Assembly: GCA_913057175.1 (NCBI GenBank) | Contig: CAJXNP010000007.1 | Coordinates: 1-64,000, forward strand | Origin: an uncultured Cytophagales bacterium | Lineage (GTDB): Bacteria; Bacteroidota; Bacteroidia; Cytophagales; Cyclobacteriaceae | Direction: 5' to 3' | Length of the DNA stretch: 64,000 nucleotides | Shown: positions 10,055-19,444 of the stretch, in pieces | Numbering within the stretch: the stretch's first letter is position 1 | Layout of the letters: every line of letters begins with the position of its first letter | Notes under the pieces: generated by a model | Told to the model about the DNA's origin: nothing | Seen by the model: only the letters and a program-made list of their open reading frames with translations | Database searches by the model: none | Position numbers and translations under genes: made by a program

Positions 10055-10774
10055 TTATTTTAAAGCGGTAATTTCAATATCATCATACCTGGTGCCCCGT
10101 TCGTATTTTTGAGAAAGGGTGAAATGACCTCCATGAGGCAACTTATCCGATTGCCCCGAAAATATTAGCTCTCCATTCACAAACCATTTTATTTCTTTGC
10201 TTTCTGAATTAACAGACAACTTATGATTTGCCCATTTTCTGAAGTATGATTTATCTTCAATGATCTGTTCCCCCAGATCGCCTAGCATGTACACCCGATT
10301 GACTGTGCTGTCGGTTTCAGGTACCTGGTTCATATAGCCAAATTTTACACCCCCATCCCCTTTTTCATTGGTACCCAGGTGATAAAATATGGGATCATTA
10401 TCGTTCTTGAATTGCCGGAAGGTAATCTCGTAATGATGAACATTCTCGGGGATTTTAGTTTTAGTGATTAATCTGTAATTCCCTGGTGCCGCGCTTCTTC
10501 CTGCCTGCTCCATGTAATCTTTTCCTTTGGGAACTACATAGAAAGCCTGAGTCCAATCCCCATCGAAGGAATAATCCCAGCTGTAGATCCAGTTTTTTAA
10601 CAGGTGTCCTTCATAAAGTGCATTTTCACCATATTCCTTTTGAGTGGCATTCCGGGTCAGTTCATTATAATAGGATTCTTGGGTATCAAAATCATCGGAA
10701 AAAATTACGTTGGAAGTTTTACATCCACCACTAATAACAAGGCTGATAGCTATTGCCTTTAAACTTAAATTCAT
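10055..10774 (-). CDS. ConA-like (LamG/DUF1080-type) lipoprotein
   Basis: This is a 239-residue lipoprotein (lipobox ISGGC, Cys18) that reads as a single concanavalin-A-like beta-sandwich. It opens with SDDFDTQESYYNE and closes with a YDDIEITAL strand, the usual first and last strands of this fold. Related domains act as glycan-binding modules, as 3-keto-disaccharide hydrolases (DUF1080) or as polysaccharide lyases. I see no clear catalytic motif. It is the first gene of the minus-strand degradative operon, and operator A lies about 105 bp upstream, between it and the divergent susC. Glycan binding or hydrolysis is inferred from fold and context. Confidence 0.75.
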   Translation of the reverse strand: MNLSLKAIAISLVISGGCKTSNVIFSDDFDTQESYYNELTRNATQKEYGENALYEGHLLKNWIYSWDYSFDGDWTQAFYVVPKGKDYMEQAGRSAAPGNYRLITKTKIPENVHHYEITFRQFKNDNDPIFYHLGTNEKGDGGVKFGYMNQVPETDSTVNRVYMLGDLGEQIIEDKSYFRKWANHKLSVNSESKEIKWFVNGELIFSGQSDKLPHGGHFTLSQKYERGTRYDDIEITALK

Positions 10775-10879
10775 AAATGAAAATGATTAATTCGTTTGAT
10801 ATTCATTCTTTAAATGGCTTTTTTTATTGCCATCATCCAAATTAAACTAAATCATTTTTAAGTATCATTTTATTGCAAA

Positions 10880-10893
10880 CGTTCCCGGCAACG
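10880..10893. promoter_or_regulatory. Probable LacI operator A, between divergent operons
   Basis: The site reads CGTTCCCGGCAACG, an imperfect palindrome with CGTT/AACG arms around CCGG, followed by a T-rich tract. Near-identical sites occur at 19343-19356 and 26090-26103. This one is 94 bp upstream of susC and 105 bp upstream of the minus-strand operon, so it could control both. Binding by the LacI protein encoded at 26118 is inferred. Confidence 0.72.
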
Positions 10894-10987
10894 CTATTTT
10901 TTTTTCTTGTTTGTTTTAATGGCTGTTAATTCTTGAATTGAGTCAGGGAAGACGTAATTTAATCTAAAATCTTAAACACCTTCGATT

Positions 10988-13900
10988 ATGAAAAGAAGTA
11001 TACTAATGGCCATCATGGTCACATTTGCCCTGTTAGCTCGGGGCCAAAGTCAAACTATTACCGGTAAAGTGACTGATCATAGTGATAATTCACCGTTACC
11101 GGGTGTATCTGTTCTTATTAAAGGAACAACAGAGGGAACTATAACTGACGGGGATGGAAATTACTCTATTGAATCATCGTCCAATGACGTTCTTGCTTTT
11201 AGCTACATTGGGTTTATTTCAGAAGAAATTGAAGTAGGCAATCAGTCCGTTATCAACGTATCGCTTATGGCGGATATTACCCAGCTTGATGAGATCGTTG
11301 TCATTGGTTTCGGGACGCAGGAAAAGAAAGATGTTACCGGTTCCATATCGTCTGTAAAAGGCGAGACTCTTAATGAAATCCCGGCGCCATCTTTTGAACA
11401 GGCCCTTACAGGTCGTGCTGCCGGGGTACAGGTTACTCAGAGCTCGGGTGTTCCCGGTGCGGGGGCCAACATAAATATCAGAGGAATTGGAACCGTGAAT
11501 AATGCCCAGCCGCTTTACGTGGTTGATGGGGTTATCATGGGCAATATCTCTACAGACTACGCCCAAATCAGCCCCCTTTCTATGATTAACCCAAATGATA
11601 TAGAAAGCATTGATATTCTAAAAGACGCATCAGCATCAGCGATATTTGGCGCGCGCGCAGCAAACGGAGTGGTGATTATTACGACCAAAAGAGGTGCAAC
11701 CGATCAAATGCGGGTCACATTTTCTGCGAGCTATTCCACGTTTGTGGTGGATGACAGTAAATTCAACCGTTTGTCGGGTCCCGACTGGGCGGAATATTAT
11801 GATGACCTTCAAACATACATGAGGGATTCGACTTATACAGGTCAGCCCTTTGTTCAAAGAGTGGTGGAAGGAGAACGTCCCCAGGAATATAATTGGCTCG
11901 ACGAGGCTTTGAGAAACGGTGTCATGCAGGACTATGGCATCTCGATTAGTGGTGGCAATCAAAACTCACAATATTTTGCCTCCCTTGGTTATATGGATCA
12001 AACAGGGATCATGCTTAATTCGGATCTTAAAAGATATTCTATGAGGCTAAATTCCGATCATAAATTTGGACGATTGAAATTTGGAAACACCTTCTACGTA
12101 GCCAGGTCAGAGAGCAACAGGGTGGGTATGTCAGATCCCTCCGACCCTGAAAATAATAGAAACCTCATATCAAGGCTCGTATATATCAATCCCTATCATC
12201 CTGTATACGGAGATGACGGGGATTGGGCAAATCCTAACAACCCGGCAGATTATGACCCTGATTTCGAAGGGGCGATGGATTATATCAACCAAAATGCTTT
12301 GTGGAGAATGCACGAATTCAAGGATTTTCAGGAACAAACCCGCTTGGTCGGGTCTTTCTATGGTGATTGGGAAATGATTGATGGTTTGAATTTGCGTTCG
12401 ATGGTTTCTGCAGATATTACCTACAACCAGATAGAACTGAATGAGCCGGGGAATGACAGTTTAGGTGCTGCTAGCCGCCCGGCATCCCAAACAGCATTGG
12501 AGTTTAGTAATAACCAGACATTTACATGGTTTATCGAGAACACGCTTACTTATAATAAAAAGTTTGGCAGCCACTCTTTGACGGCTATGGCAGGATATCA
12601 GGCACAAAACACCCGGTACACCAGTTCGCTTTCGAGGGATGGTGATTTTGTCAATCCCGATCCGGATATCTGGCATTTTGGCACCAATGAAAAGACCCAG
12701 AACGAGATCGCTCCTGGGGTATTTCAAGTAACTGACCCTGTGGTGGGTGATGGCTTGTGGGAAGAGGCCTGGGTGTCGTACTTTGGTCGAATCATGTATG
12801 AATATAAGGACCGGTATCTATTGACAGCCACTGTCAGACGGGATGGCTCCTCTAAGTTCGGAAGTGAGGAACGATGGGGTACTTTTCCGGCATTTTCTGC
12901 GGGATGGAGGATAAAGGAGGAGGCATTCATGCAGGGTATTGAAGTCATCTCCTCGATGAAATTAAGAGCGGGCTATGGTATATCCGGTAGCGACAATACA
13001 CCAAGATACCAGTATCAGTCATTGATCGGGCAGCAAGGCCAGTTTAACTACTCCTTCGATGAAACACATACTCAAGGTGGAGCCCTCTTACGGCCTGCCA
13101 ATCCATTTATTCGTTGGGAGCGAATGAAAATGATGAATGTTGGGTTGGATCTTGGATTGTATAAAAACAGGTTGGAATTCGTTATTGACTATTTTACCAA
13201 AACCACAGAAGATATGTTTTTCCAGATCCAGTCACCTCTTGAAGGCGGGTTTGAAAGCAATGTCTCTGTGAATGCAGGGGAGGTTAAAAATTCAGGTTTA
13301 GAGCTGACCATACGGTCGGTTAACATCGTTTCCCCTATTCGATGGAACACCGATTTGAATGTTTCATTCATAAAAAATGAAGTAGTAAATGTTGCCAACC
13401 TGGAACGTATAGGTGGAACAAATGGCGTTGTGAACCAGGTTGCCCCGGGTGGGGAAATAGGTGAGTTTTTTGGTTACGAAGTTGAGGGGATATTCCAGGA
13501 CTGGGATGAAGTATACAACCATGCCTATCAAAATCAGGCCACTACAGGAGTGGATTCCGATGGCGATGGGATCAATGACTATAATACATCCGCCAGGGAT
13601 CATGCTACCGGCCTGACAAACACCGCGCCAGGTGATGTTAAATTCCGCGATACGAACGGCGATGGGATAGTTGATGCTGACGATTGGACGGTAATCGGAA
13701 GCCCGTTTCCTGATTTTTCATGGGGTATGACCAACACATTTTCCTACAAGGGCATAAGCCTTTCCATCTTGTTGCAAGGGGTACATGGAGTTGACATTTA
13801 TGGAAATTCTTACGGCAGGATGTTCTCTAGTAATGGTTTTTATGCGCCATCCACTTTGGTAACAAAAGACCGTTGGTCTCCGGAAAATACAGGAGCAGAG

Positions 13901-14251
13901 TATCCGCGAATATTTGAAAACGACGCGGCAAACGAAAACTTCAGGCCTAATAACCAGATGAACATCGAAGATGGATCGTATGTCAGGATCAAAAACCTGA
14001 GGTTGGCATATAACCTTCCACAAAAGATCTTGAAATCCATTAGTTCCGCAAACGCCCAGATCTACGTTACGGCAACAAATCTCGTGACCTTCACAAAATA
14101 CTCCGGATATGATCCTGAAGTCGGTGGCAGCAGTCAAAGATTTAGTGGTGATCAAAGCAGGCGACAGGCGAGGTCATGGACATACGGACAGGATTCCGGC
14201 ACAGTTCCATTAACCAGGCAATTTACAGTTGGCGCATCAATAACATTTTAA
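10988..14251 (+). CDS. susC: SusC/RagA-family TonB-dependent outer-membrane transporter
   Basis: This is a 1087-residue glycan importer. After a signal peptide (to about residue 20) comes a carboxypeptidase-D-regulatory-like domain (ITGKVTDHSDNSPLPGVSV through NVSLMAD), then a TonB-box-like DEIVVIGFGTQ, a plug domain containing INIRGIGTVNNAQPLYVVDG, and a long beta-barrel ending in the typical aromatic SITF. There is no N-terminal STN signalling domain, so it is not expected to drive an anti-sigma factor. It is followed 11 bp later by susD, and operator A lies upstream. It should import oligosaccharides released by the surface enzymes encoded around it. Confidence 0.97.
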   Translation: MKRSILMAIMVTFALLARGQSQTITGKVTDHSDNSPLPGVSVLIKGTTEGTITDGDGNYSIESSSNDVLAFSYIGFISEEIEVGNQSVINVSLMADITQLDEIVVIGFGTQEKKDVTGSISSVKGETLNEIPAPSFEQALTGRAAGVQVTQSSGVPGAGANINIRGIGTVNNAQPLYVVDGVIMGNISTDYAQISPLSMINPNDIESIDILKDASASAIFGARAANGVVIITTKRGATDQMRVTFSASYSTFVVDDSKFNRLSGPDWAEYYDDLQTYMRDSTYTGQPFVQRVVEGERPQEYNWLDEALRNGVMQDYGISISGGNQNSQYFASLGYMDQTGIMLNSDLKRYSMRLNSDHKFGRLKFGNTFYVARSESNRVGMSDPSDPENNRNLISRLVYINPYHPVYGDDGDWANPNNPADYDPDFEGAMDYINQNALWRMHEFKDFQEQTRLVGSFYGDWEMIDGLNLRSMVSADITYNQIELNEPGNDSLGAASRPASQTALEFSNNQTFTWFIENTLTYNKKFGSHSLTAMAGYQAQNTRYTSSLSRDGDFVNPDPDIWHFGTNEKTQNEIAPGVFQVTDPVVGDGLWEEAWVSYFGRIMYEYKDRYLLTATVRRDGSSKFGSEERWGTFPAFSAGWRIKEEAFMQGIEVISSMKLRAGYGISGSDNTPRYQYQSLIGQQGQFNYSFDETHTQGGALLRPANPFIRWERMKMMNVGLDLGLYKNRLEFVIDYFTKTTEDMFFQIQSPLEGGFESNVSVNAGEVKNSGLELTIRSVNIVSPIRWNTDLNVSFIKNEVVNVANLERIGGTNGVVNQVAPGGEIGEFFGYEVEGIFQDWDEVYNHAYQNQATTGVDSDGDGINDYNTSARDHATGLTNTAPGDVKFRDTNGDGIVDADDWTVIGSPFPDFSWGMTNTFSYKGISLSILLQGVHGVDIYGNSYGRMFSSNGFYAPSTLVTKDRWSPENTGAEYPRIFENDAANENFRPNNQMNIEDGSYVRIKNLRLAYNLPQKILKSISSANAQIYVTATNLVTFTKYSGYDPEVGGSSQRFSGDQSRRQARSWTYGQDSGTVPLTRQFTVGASITF

Positions 14252-14262
14252 ATTAGAGCAAC

Positions 14263-15882
14263 ATGAAACGATATAAATTTATCATAACATTATTTCTACT
14301 TCTTACCATTTCATTTTCATGTACCGATATGTTGGACCAAAAGGATGAAACCGCCAAAGACCCGGATTTATATCCCGAAAATGAAACAGAATTGATGAGC
14401 GTGTTAGCTGCTGCTTACGCTGGGTTAACGGCTGGAAACAGTGGCGAAGGATTCTACTCCGGGGAAGGGTTATTGCTGATAGAAATGCTTGGCGATAACC
14501 TTTATCGAACAGGAAATGAGTTTGACGGAAACGTAGGGTATATTGGGGGACTATTATACACAACTGAAGACATCGGTATTTTCAACACTTACCGGTTCCT
14601 GTACATAGGTGTGGCCCGGGCAAATCAACTGATTGCAGCTGCCCAACGAGGTTTTCCTTTAAGCGGTGGAGAAACAGAAAGAAACCAAATCATTGCAGAA
14701 GGTAGGTTTCTGAGGGCGCTGAATTATTTTCACCTGACTTTGCTTTGGGGGAATGTGCCCCTTCAATTGGAGGATGATCTGTCTGATACAGACGCGCTAT
14801 TGAATAACCCTTCAGTACCGGCCAGCGAAATCTATGGTCAAATCATTGCTGACCTTGAATTTGGAATTGAGAACCTCCCCGATACCCCAGAACAGCGTGG
14901 CCGCGCCGATATTTGGGCTGCCAAAGCGCTGCTTTCAAAAGTGTATTTGTTTGGAGCAGATGAAATGGGGGAGACTTCCTGGTTTGGGTTGGCAGAATCT
15001 TTGGCAGCAGATGTTGTGAATAACAGTCCTTACAATCTTGTTGATGACCCGAACAGGGATACACATGGCGATTATCTCGAATTATTTGATGCAACAACCA
15101 ACGATAATGAAGAGGTGATTTTCGCCGTTCAGCATTACAATAAAGGTGGTAATTGGGCCAATGGCGATACAGGTGGTCGTTATCCTTTGTTTATTCTACC
15201 TCGATACATCGGACAAGGAACCCATTCCTGGGGCTTTGGTTGGGGTTATTTGTACGAAAGTGCTAATATACGATGGAGCAATGAGGATGGAAGGAAAGAT
15301 TTTTCTGTATTTCTGACCGGTGATTCAATCCATTTTGAAAACAGGGATGCCCAGGACCTGATCATGGATAGCATTACTACCTTTAACAACGAAGTGGAAG
15401 CGCTCCATGCCGGCCGTATCGTACGTCCTTATGGCGCAGGTGTTCAGAAGTTTTGGTGGACTGAGGCTCCGCTGAGAAATGTAAATGCAAATTCTGACTT
15501 TAATTTCCCTGTTATCAGGTTTGCTGATATGTTACTAATCCACGCAGAGGCTGACCTGATGGCAGATGGTACGCTTAGCTCCGCAGGGTTGGAAAACATT
15601 AATAGGGTAAGAAGGCGTGCTGATTTAGGTGATTTGTCTTCGGCAACAAGGGATGATATACTAGCTGAAAGACGTTGGGAGCTTTTTGCCGAAGGCCACA
15701 GGTGGTATGACCTGTTGCGGACACGCACCGCAGAAGAGGCATTTGCATTGTTGATGAGCGATGACACAAATGGCGACGACAGGGATAAAGCTAATTTCTC
15801 TGCAGCCAGGCACTATAAACTACCTTATCCATTAGAAGCGACAATCGCAAATCAGGGACTCGAACAAAAACCGGAATGGTAA
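14263..15882 (+). CDS. susD: SusD/RagB-family glycan-binding lipoprotein
   Basis: This is a 539-residue SusD partner of the upstream SusC, forming the lid over the transporter and binding glycan at the cell surface. A lipobox-like SFSC at Cys20 follows the signal peptide. The N-terminal TPR region includes AEGRFLRALNYFHLTLLWGNVPL, the hallmark of the family. The C-terminal RagB/SusD domain includes FPVIRFADMLLIHAEA and LAERRWELFAEGHRWYDLLRTR. It ends with the usual PYPLEATIANQGLEQKPEW tail. A strong terminator follows 28 bp after the stop, so susC-susD form one transcription unit. Confidence 0.97.
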   Translation: MKRYKFIITLFLLLTISFSCTDMLDQKDETAKDPDLYPENETELMSVLAAAYAGLTAGNSGEGFYSGEGLLLIEMLGDNLYRTGNEFDGNVGYIGGLLYTTEDIGIFNTYRFLYIGVARANQLIAAAQRGFPLSGGETERNQIIAEGRFLRALNYFHLTLLWGNVPLQLEDDLSDTDALLNNPSVPASEIYGQIIADLEFGIENLPDTPEQRGRADIWAAKALLSKVYLFGADEMGETSWFGLAESLAADVVNNSPYNLVDDPNRDTHGDYLELFDATTNDNEEVIFAVQHYNKGGNWANGDTGGRYPLFILPRYIGQGTHSWGFGWGYLYESANIRWSNEDGRKDFSVFLTGDSIHFENRDAQDLIMDSITTFNNEVEALHAGRIVRPYGAGVQKFWWTEAPLRNVNANSDFNFPVIRFADMLLIHAEADLMADGTLSSAGLENINRVRRRADLGDLSSATRDDILAERRWELFAEGHRWYDLLRTRTAEEAFALLMSDDTNGDDRDKANFSAARHYKLPYPLEATIANQGLEQKPEW

Positions 15883-15909
15883 CATAATTATAAAGGTAGA
15901 TGAACAATG

Positions 15910-15941
15910 AAAAAAGAGAGGCTACATGGTCTCTCTTTTTT
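15910..15941 (+). terminator. Rho-independent terminator after susCD
   Basis: A perfect 11-bp inverted repeat (AAAAAAGAGAG / CTCTCTTTTTT) flanks a 10-nt loop, 28 bp after the susD stop codon. The A-tract/T-tract symmetry means it could act in both directions, although no minus-strand gene runs into it. It separates susCD from the downstream FG-GAP gene, at least partly. Confidence 0.85.
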
Positions 15942-16009
15942 GTCGTCAATAGATTTAGAATTTTTTATTTAAGAATGGAGATTTGTAATTCGCTTAAGGA
16001 TACATCTTT

Positions 16010-19000
16010 ATGAACATTTTTATTTCAAAGCTTGCACATCTCGCCGCAAAACTAATGATCCTGTTCTTGGGGATGGCTTTTTTCACAGGGTGTTCTGATA
16101 AGCAGGTAATGGTTAAACTCGATCCCCTGAAGACTTCCGTAACTTTTGCCAATGTAGTGGAGGATAGAGCCGATCTGAATATCATTGAGTACCTGTACTT
16201 TTATGATGGTGGGGGTGTGGCCATTGGCGATATCAATAATGACGGCCTGGAGGATATTTACTTTACAGCCAATCAAAATCCCGATGCACTTTATTTAAAC
16301 CTAGGTGATATGAAGTTTAAGGACATTTCCGAAAGCTCGGGAATCAGTGATAGATCTACCTGGTCAAATGGTGTGGTCATGGCAGACATAAATGCGGATG
16401 GGTTATTGGATATTTATGTTTCTACGGTGGCAAATTACAAAAATCTGGATGGACACAACTTGCTCTACCTGAACAACGGAAACAACACGTTTACTGAATC
16501 ATCCAAGAAGGTTGGATTGGATTTTTCAGGCTATTCCACACATAGTTCCTTTTTTGATTATGACCGCGATGGTGATCTGGACCTGTTTATTCTCAACCAT
16601 TCAATACACAAAGACGTTCGGTTAAAAGCTGCTGGGAATGGTTTTGATTCCCTTGCAGGTGACCGTTTGTTCGAAAGCAAAGTTGGTGAAGGAAATCTTT
16701 GGTTTGAGGATGTAACGGCGAAAGCCGGGATTTACAGCAACTCACAGGGATATGGATTGGGTGTGGTCACTTCAGACATCAATCAGGATGGTTGGATGGA
16801 TATTTACGTCGGTAATGATTTTCATGAAGACGATTACCTGTACATCAATCAGAAAAATGGCACATTTAAGGACTTGAGGACCCGATACCTTAACCATACT
16901 TCAAGGTCTACCATGGGAGTAGATGTCGCAGACTTAAATGGTGACAGTTATTTCGACATTTTCGCTGTTGACATGCTGCCTGAAGGTCCTCAGATTCTTA
17001 TGAGTTCGGGTGGTGAAGACAACAACCAATTGGCTGAATTGAAACTAATGTTGGGATATGGGCACCAGTTATCCAGAAATGTTTTCCAACTGAACAATCA
17101 AAATCGGTTTTTTTCGGATTTGGCGTTGCTTACTGACACCTATGCTACCGACTGGAGTTGGGCTGTTTTGTTGCAGGATTATGACAATGACGGCCTAACG
17201 GATATTTTCATTACCAACGGGATTTACAAGCGACCCAATGATTTGGAATACATTTCCCTTTTGAACAATGTTTTTCTCGATCAGCACGATGAGTTAATGC
17301 AGGACACATTGGAAAAAAGGTTGATCGAAAGTATGCCAATACTAAAAATATCCAATTATCTGTACCAAAATGAAGGCGGTTTAGAATTCAAAAATGTAAC
17401 AGAAGATTGGGGGTTGGACGATCCTACTTGTTCCAATGGTGCCATATATGCGGACCTGGACAATGACGGCGATCTGGATCTGGTCATTAATAACCTTAAT
17501 TCAACGGCTTCCATTTACGAGAACAGGTCAGATAAAATTTTTGATCATCATTATTTTCAATTAAAGCTAACCGGCGACTCGTTAAATCCTTATGCAATTG
17601 GTGCCAAAGTTAAAATATGGTATAATGGCCAGTCCCAGACCAAGGAAATAACGACGAGTCGCAGTTTTCAGTCATCACCATCTGCTAAGTTGCATTTCGG
17701 ATTAGGATCAAACACCAAGGTTGATTCCATGCTCATACAGTGGCCGGATGGTTCACTGCAACGGCAATTCAATATTACTGGTGATAAACTGTACAATATA
17801 AAGAAAAGCGCTATTTACAATGGGAATTTTGCACCCGATCAAGGACTTGAAAAATTCCAATATCTGAACTTTGAACATAGGGAGAACATTTTCAAAGACT
17901 ATGAGAAAGATCGGCTGATCCCCGAAAAATTGTCTACGGAAGGTCCCGCCGTTGTTGCAGGGGATTTTAATGGTGACGGTCTCAATGATATTTTTTTGGG
18001 AGGGGCAAGAGGTCAGGCAAGTGTAATCTTTCTCAATTCTTCTACAGGATTTGAAAAAAGGGAAATCCCCGTTTTTGAAAATCACCGATCTATGGAAGAC
18101 GTGGATGCCCTGGCTTTTGACTACGACAAGGATGGCGACGATGATCTATATGTAGTGCGAGGGGGAAATGACCATGATCAGGGTTCGTACCTATTAGGTG
18201 ACGTTCTTTATTTGAACGATGGGAAGGCAAATTTTCAGGAATCGGGAATTGATTTACCGAAAACAAATGGTTCTTGCGTTACGGGGGCTGACTATGACAA
18301 CGATGGGGACATTGACCTTTTTGTCGGAAGCAGATCCGTTCCGTTTAGTTATGGTGCCTCGCCCATTAGCTATTTACTGGAAAATCAAGATGGCAAAAGC
18401 TTTGAAGTTGTCAAAGAATGGAAAATGGGGATGGTTACGGATGCGATTTGGAACGATTACGATGGAGACGGTTTTATAGATTTGATCATCGCGGGAGACT
18501 GGATGCCAATTACCCTATTAAAAAACCAGAAGGGATTGGGTTTTGTTGATAAAACAGATGAGACCGGGCTTGGCCAATCTAACGGGATGTGGAATTCACT
18601 TGAATTGGCTGATGCAGATGGAAATGGCACGTTGGATATTATTGCCGGAAACCTTGGTCGAAACAGTAAATTGAAAGCTTCAATGGATGCGCCAGTCACA
18701 CTATACCTGGACGATTTCGACAAAAATGGAAAAAAAGATCCTGTCATCTTTTATTACAAATCCGGAGAATATATACCAATCGCTGAGAGGGACGAATTGA
18801 TTTCGCAACTACCCTACCTTGAAAAGAGATTTCCGGACTATAAAAGCTTTTCCAATGTTCGTTCTATTCACCAATTGACTGGGAAACATGAAAATGAAAT
18901 TGACGAAATTAAATATCTGTTCGAGTTAAACTCGGCTGTTTTCCTAAACAAAGATGGAAAATTCACTAAACATGAACTTCCAATAGAAGCTCAATTAAGT

Positions 19001-19285
19001 CCCATTAATGATTCTTTCACCACTGATGTTAATGGGGATGGAACTAAAGATATTCTATTCGTAGGGAATTTTTTTGGTCCTGTTTCAGTTTTTGGCAGAT
19101 ACGATGCCAACGCCGGAGCCATCCTTACAGGAACCGGTGAAGGGATGTTTCAATTCGGCGGCTTTTTGCCTATACAATTCGATATGGAATACCGAAGAAT
19201 AATCAACATTGATAGCGGTGAATTTGTGGCCGTCCCCAATGGTGGGAATCCCATCATCCTTTCCAACATCGCAGCAAAAAAGTAG
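16010..19285 (+). CDS. FG-GAP/VCBS-repeat ASPIC/UnbV (CRTAC1-type) surface lipoprotein
   Basis: This is a 1091-residue lipoprotein (FFTGC, Cys28) built mainly of FG-GAP calcium-binding propeller repeats. At least twelve DxNxDGxxDI-type motifs are visible, such as DINNDGLEDIYF, DYDRDGDLDLFI and DYDNDGDIDLFV. A single ASPIC/UnbV domain in the middle (AIGAKVKIWYNGQ to LIQWPDGS) splits them into two propellers. Such proteins are frequent beside susCD in marine Bacteroidota. A role in surface glycan or protein binding is presumed but not established. It lies 127 bp after susD beyond a terminator, so it may need readthrough or its own promoter. An AAGGA sequence about 11 nt upstream supports the chosen ATG. 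Confidence 0.92.
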   Translation: MNIFISKLAHLAAKLMILFLGMAFFTGCSDKQVMVKLDPLKTSVTFANVVEDRADLNIIEYLYFYDGGGVAIGDINNDGLEDIYFTANQNPDALYLNLGDMKFKDISESSGISDRSTWSNGVVMADINADGLLDIYVSTVANYKNLDGHNLLYLNNGNNTFTESSKKVGLDFSGYSTHSSFFDYDRDGDLDLFILNHSIHKDVRLKAAGNGFDSLAGDRLFESKVGEGNLWFEDVTAKAGIYSNSQGYGLGVVTSDINQDGWMDIYVGNDFHEDDYLYINQKNGTFKDLRTRYLNHTSRSTMGVDVADLNGDSYFDIFAVDMLPEGPQILMSSGGEDNNQLAELKLMLGYGHQLSRNVFQLNNQNRFFSDLALLTDTYATDWSWAVLLQDYDNDGLTDIFITNGIYKRPNDLEYISLLNNVFLDQHDELMQDTLEKRLIESMPILKISNYLYQNEGGLEFKNVTEDWGLDDPTCSNGAIYADLDNDGDLDLVINNLNSTASIYENRSDKIFDHHYFQLKLTGDSLNPYAIGAKVKIWYNGQSQTKEITTSRSFQSSPSAKLHFGLGSNTKVDSMLIQWPDGSLQRQFNITGDKLYNIKKSAIYNGNFAPDQGLEKFQYLNFEHRENIFKDYEKDRLIPEKLSTEGPAVVAGDFNGDGLNDIFLGGARGQASVIFLNSSTGFEKREIPVFENHRSMEDVDALAFDYDKDGDDDLYVVRGGNDHDQGSYLLGDVLYLNDGKANFQESGIDLPKTNGSCVTGADYDNDGDIDLFVGSRSVPFSYGASPISYLLENQDGKSFEVVKEWKMGMVTDAIWNDYDGDGFIDLIIAGDWMPITLLKNQKGLGFVDKTDETGLGQSNGMWNSLELADADGNGTLDIIAGNLGRNSKLKASMDAPVTLYLDDFDKNGKKDPVIFYYKSGEYIPIAERDELISQLPYLEKRFPDYKSFSNVRSIHQLTGKHENEIDEIKYLFELNSAVFLNKDGKFTKHELPIEAQLSPINDSFTTDVNGDGTKDILFVGNFFGPVSVFGRYDANAGAILTGTGEGMFQFGGFLPIQFDMEYRRIINIDSGEFVAVPNGGNPIILSNIAAKK

Positions 19286-19342
19286 ATGAAAAAGTTGAAG
19301 AAAAGCCTTTTAGAGTTTATTAGTGCGTTCACAAACCGTAAT

Positions 19343-19356
19343 CGTTCCCGGTAACG
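19343..19356. promoter_or_regulatory. Probable LacI operator B, upstream of the PKD-GH30 gene
   Basis: The site reads CGTTCCCGGTAACG, in the same orientation relative to its gene as operator A and followed by the same GGTATTTTA-type T-rich tail. It ends 88 bp before the ATG at 19445. The match to the other two sites extends beyond the 14-bp core, which argues against coincidence. Confidence 0.72.
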
Positions 19357-19444
19357 GTATTTTATCATATCTGTCTCATTAACATGGAGTTGCATTCAGG
19401 ATTGATTATTTTTCCATGGAAAGTTTCATTAAAAAACTTCGAAA

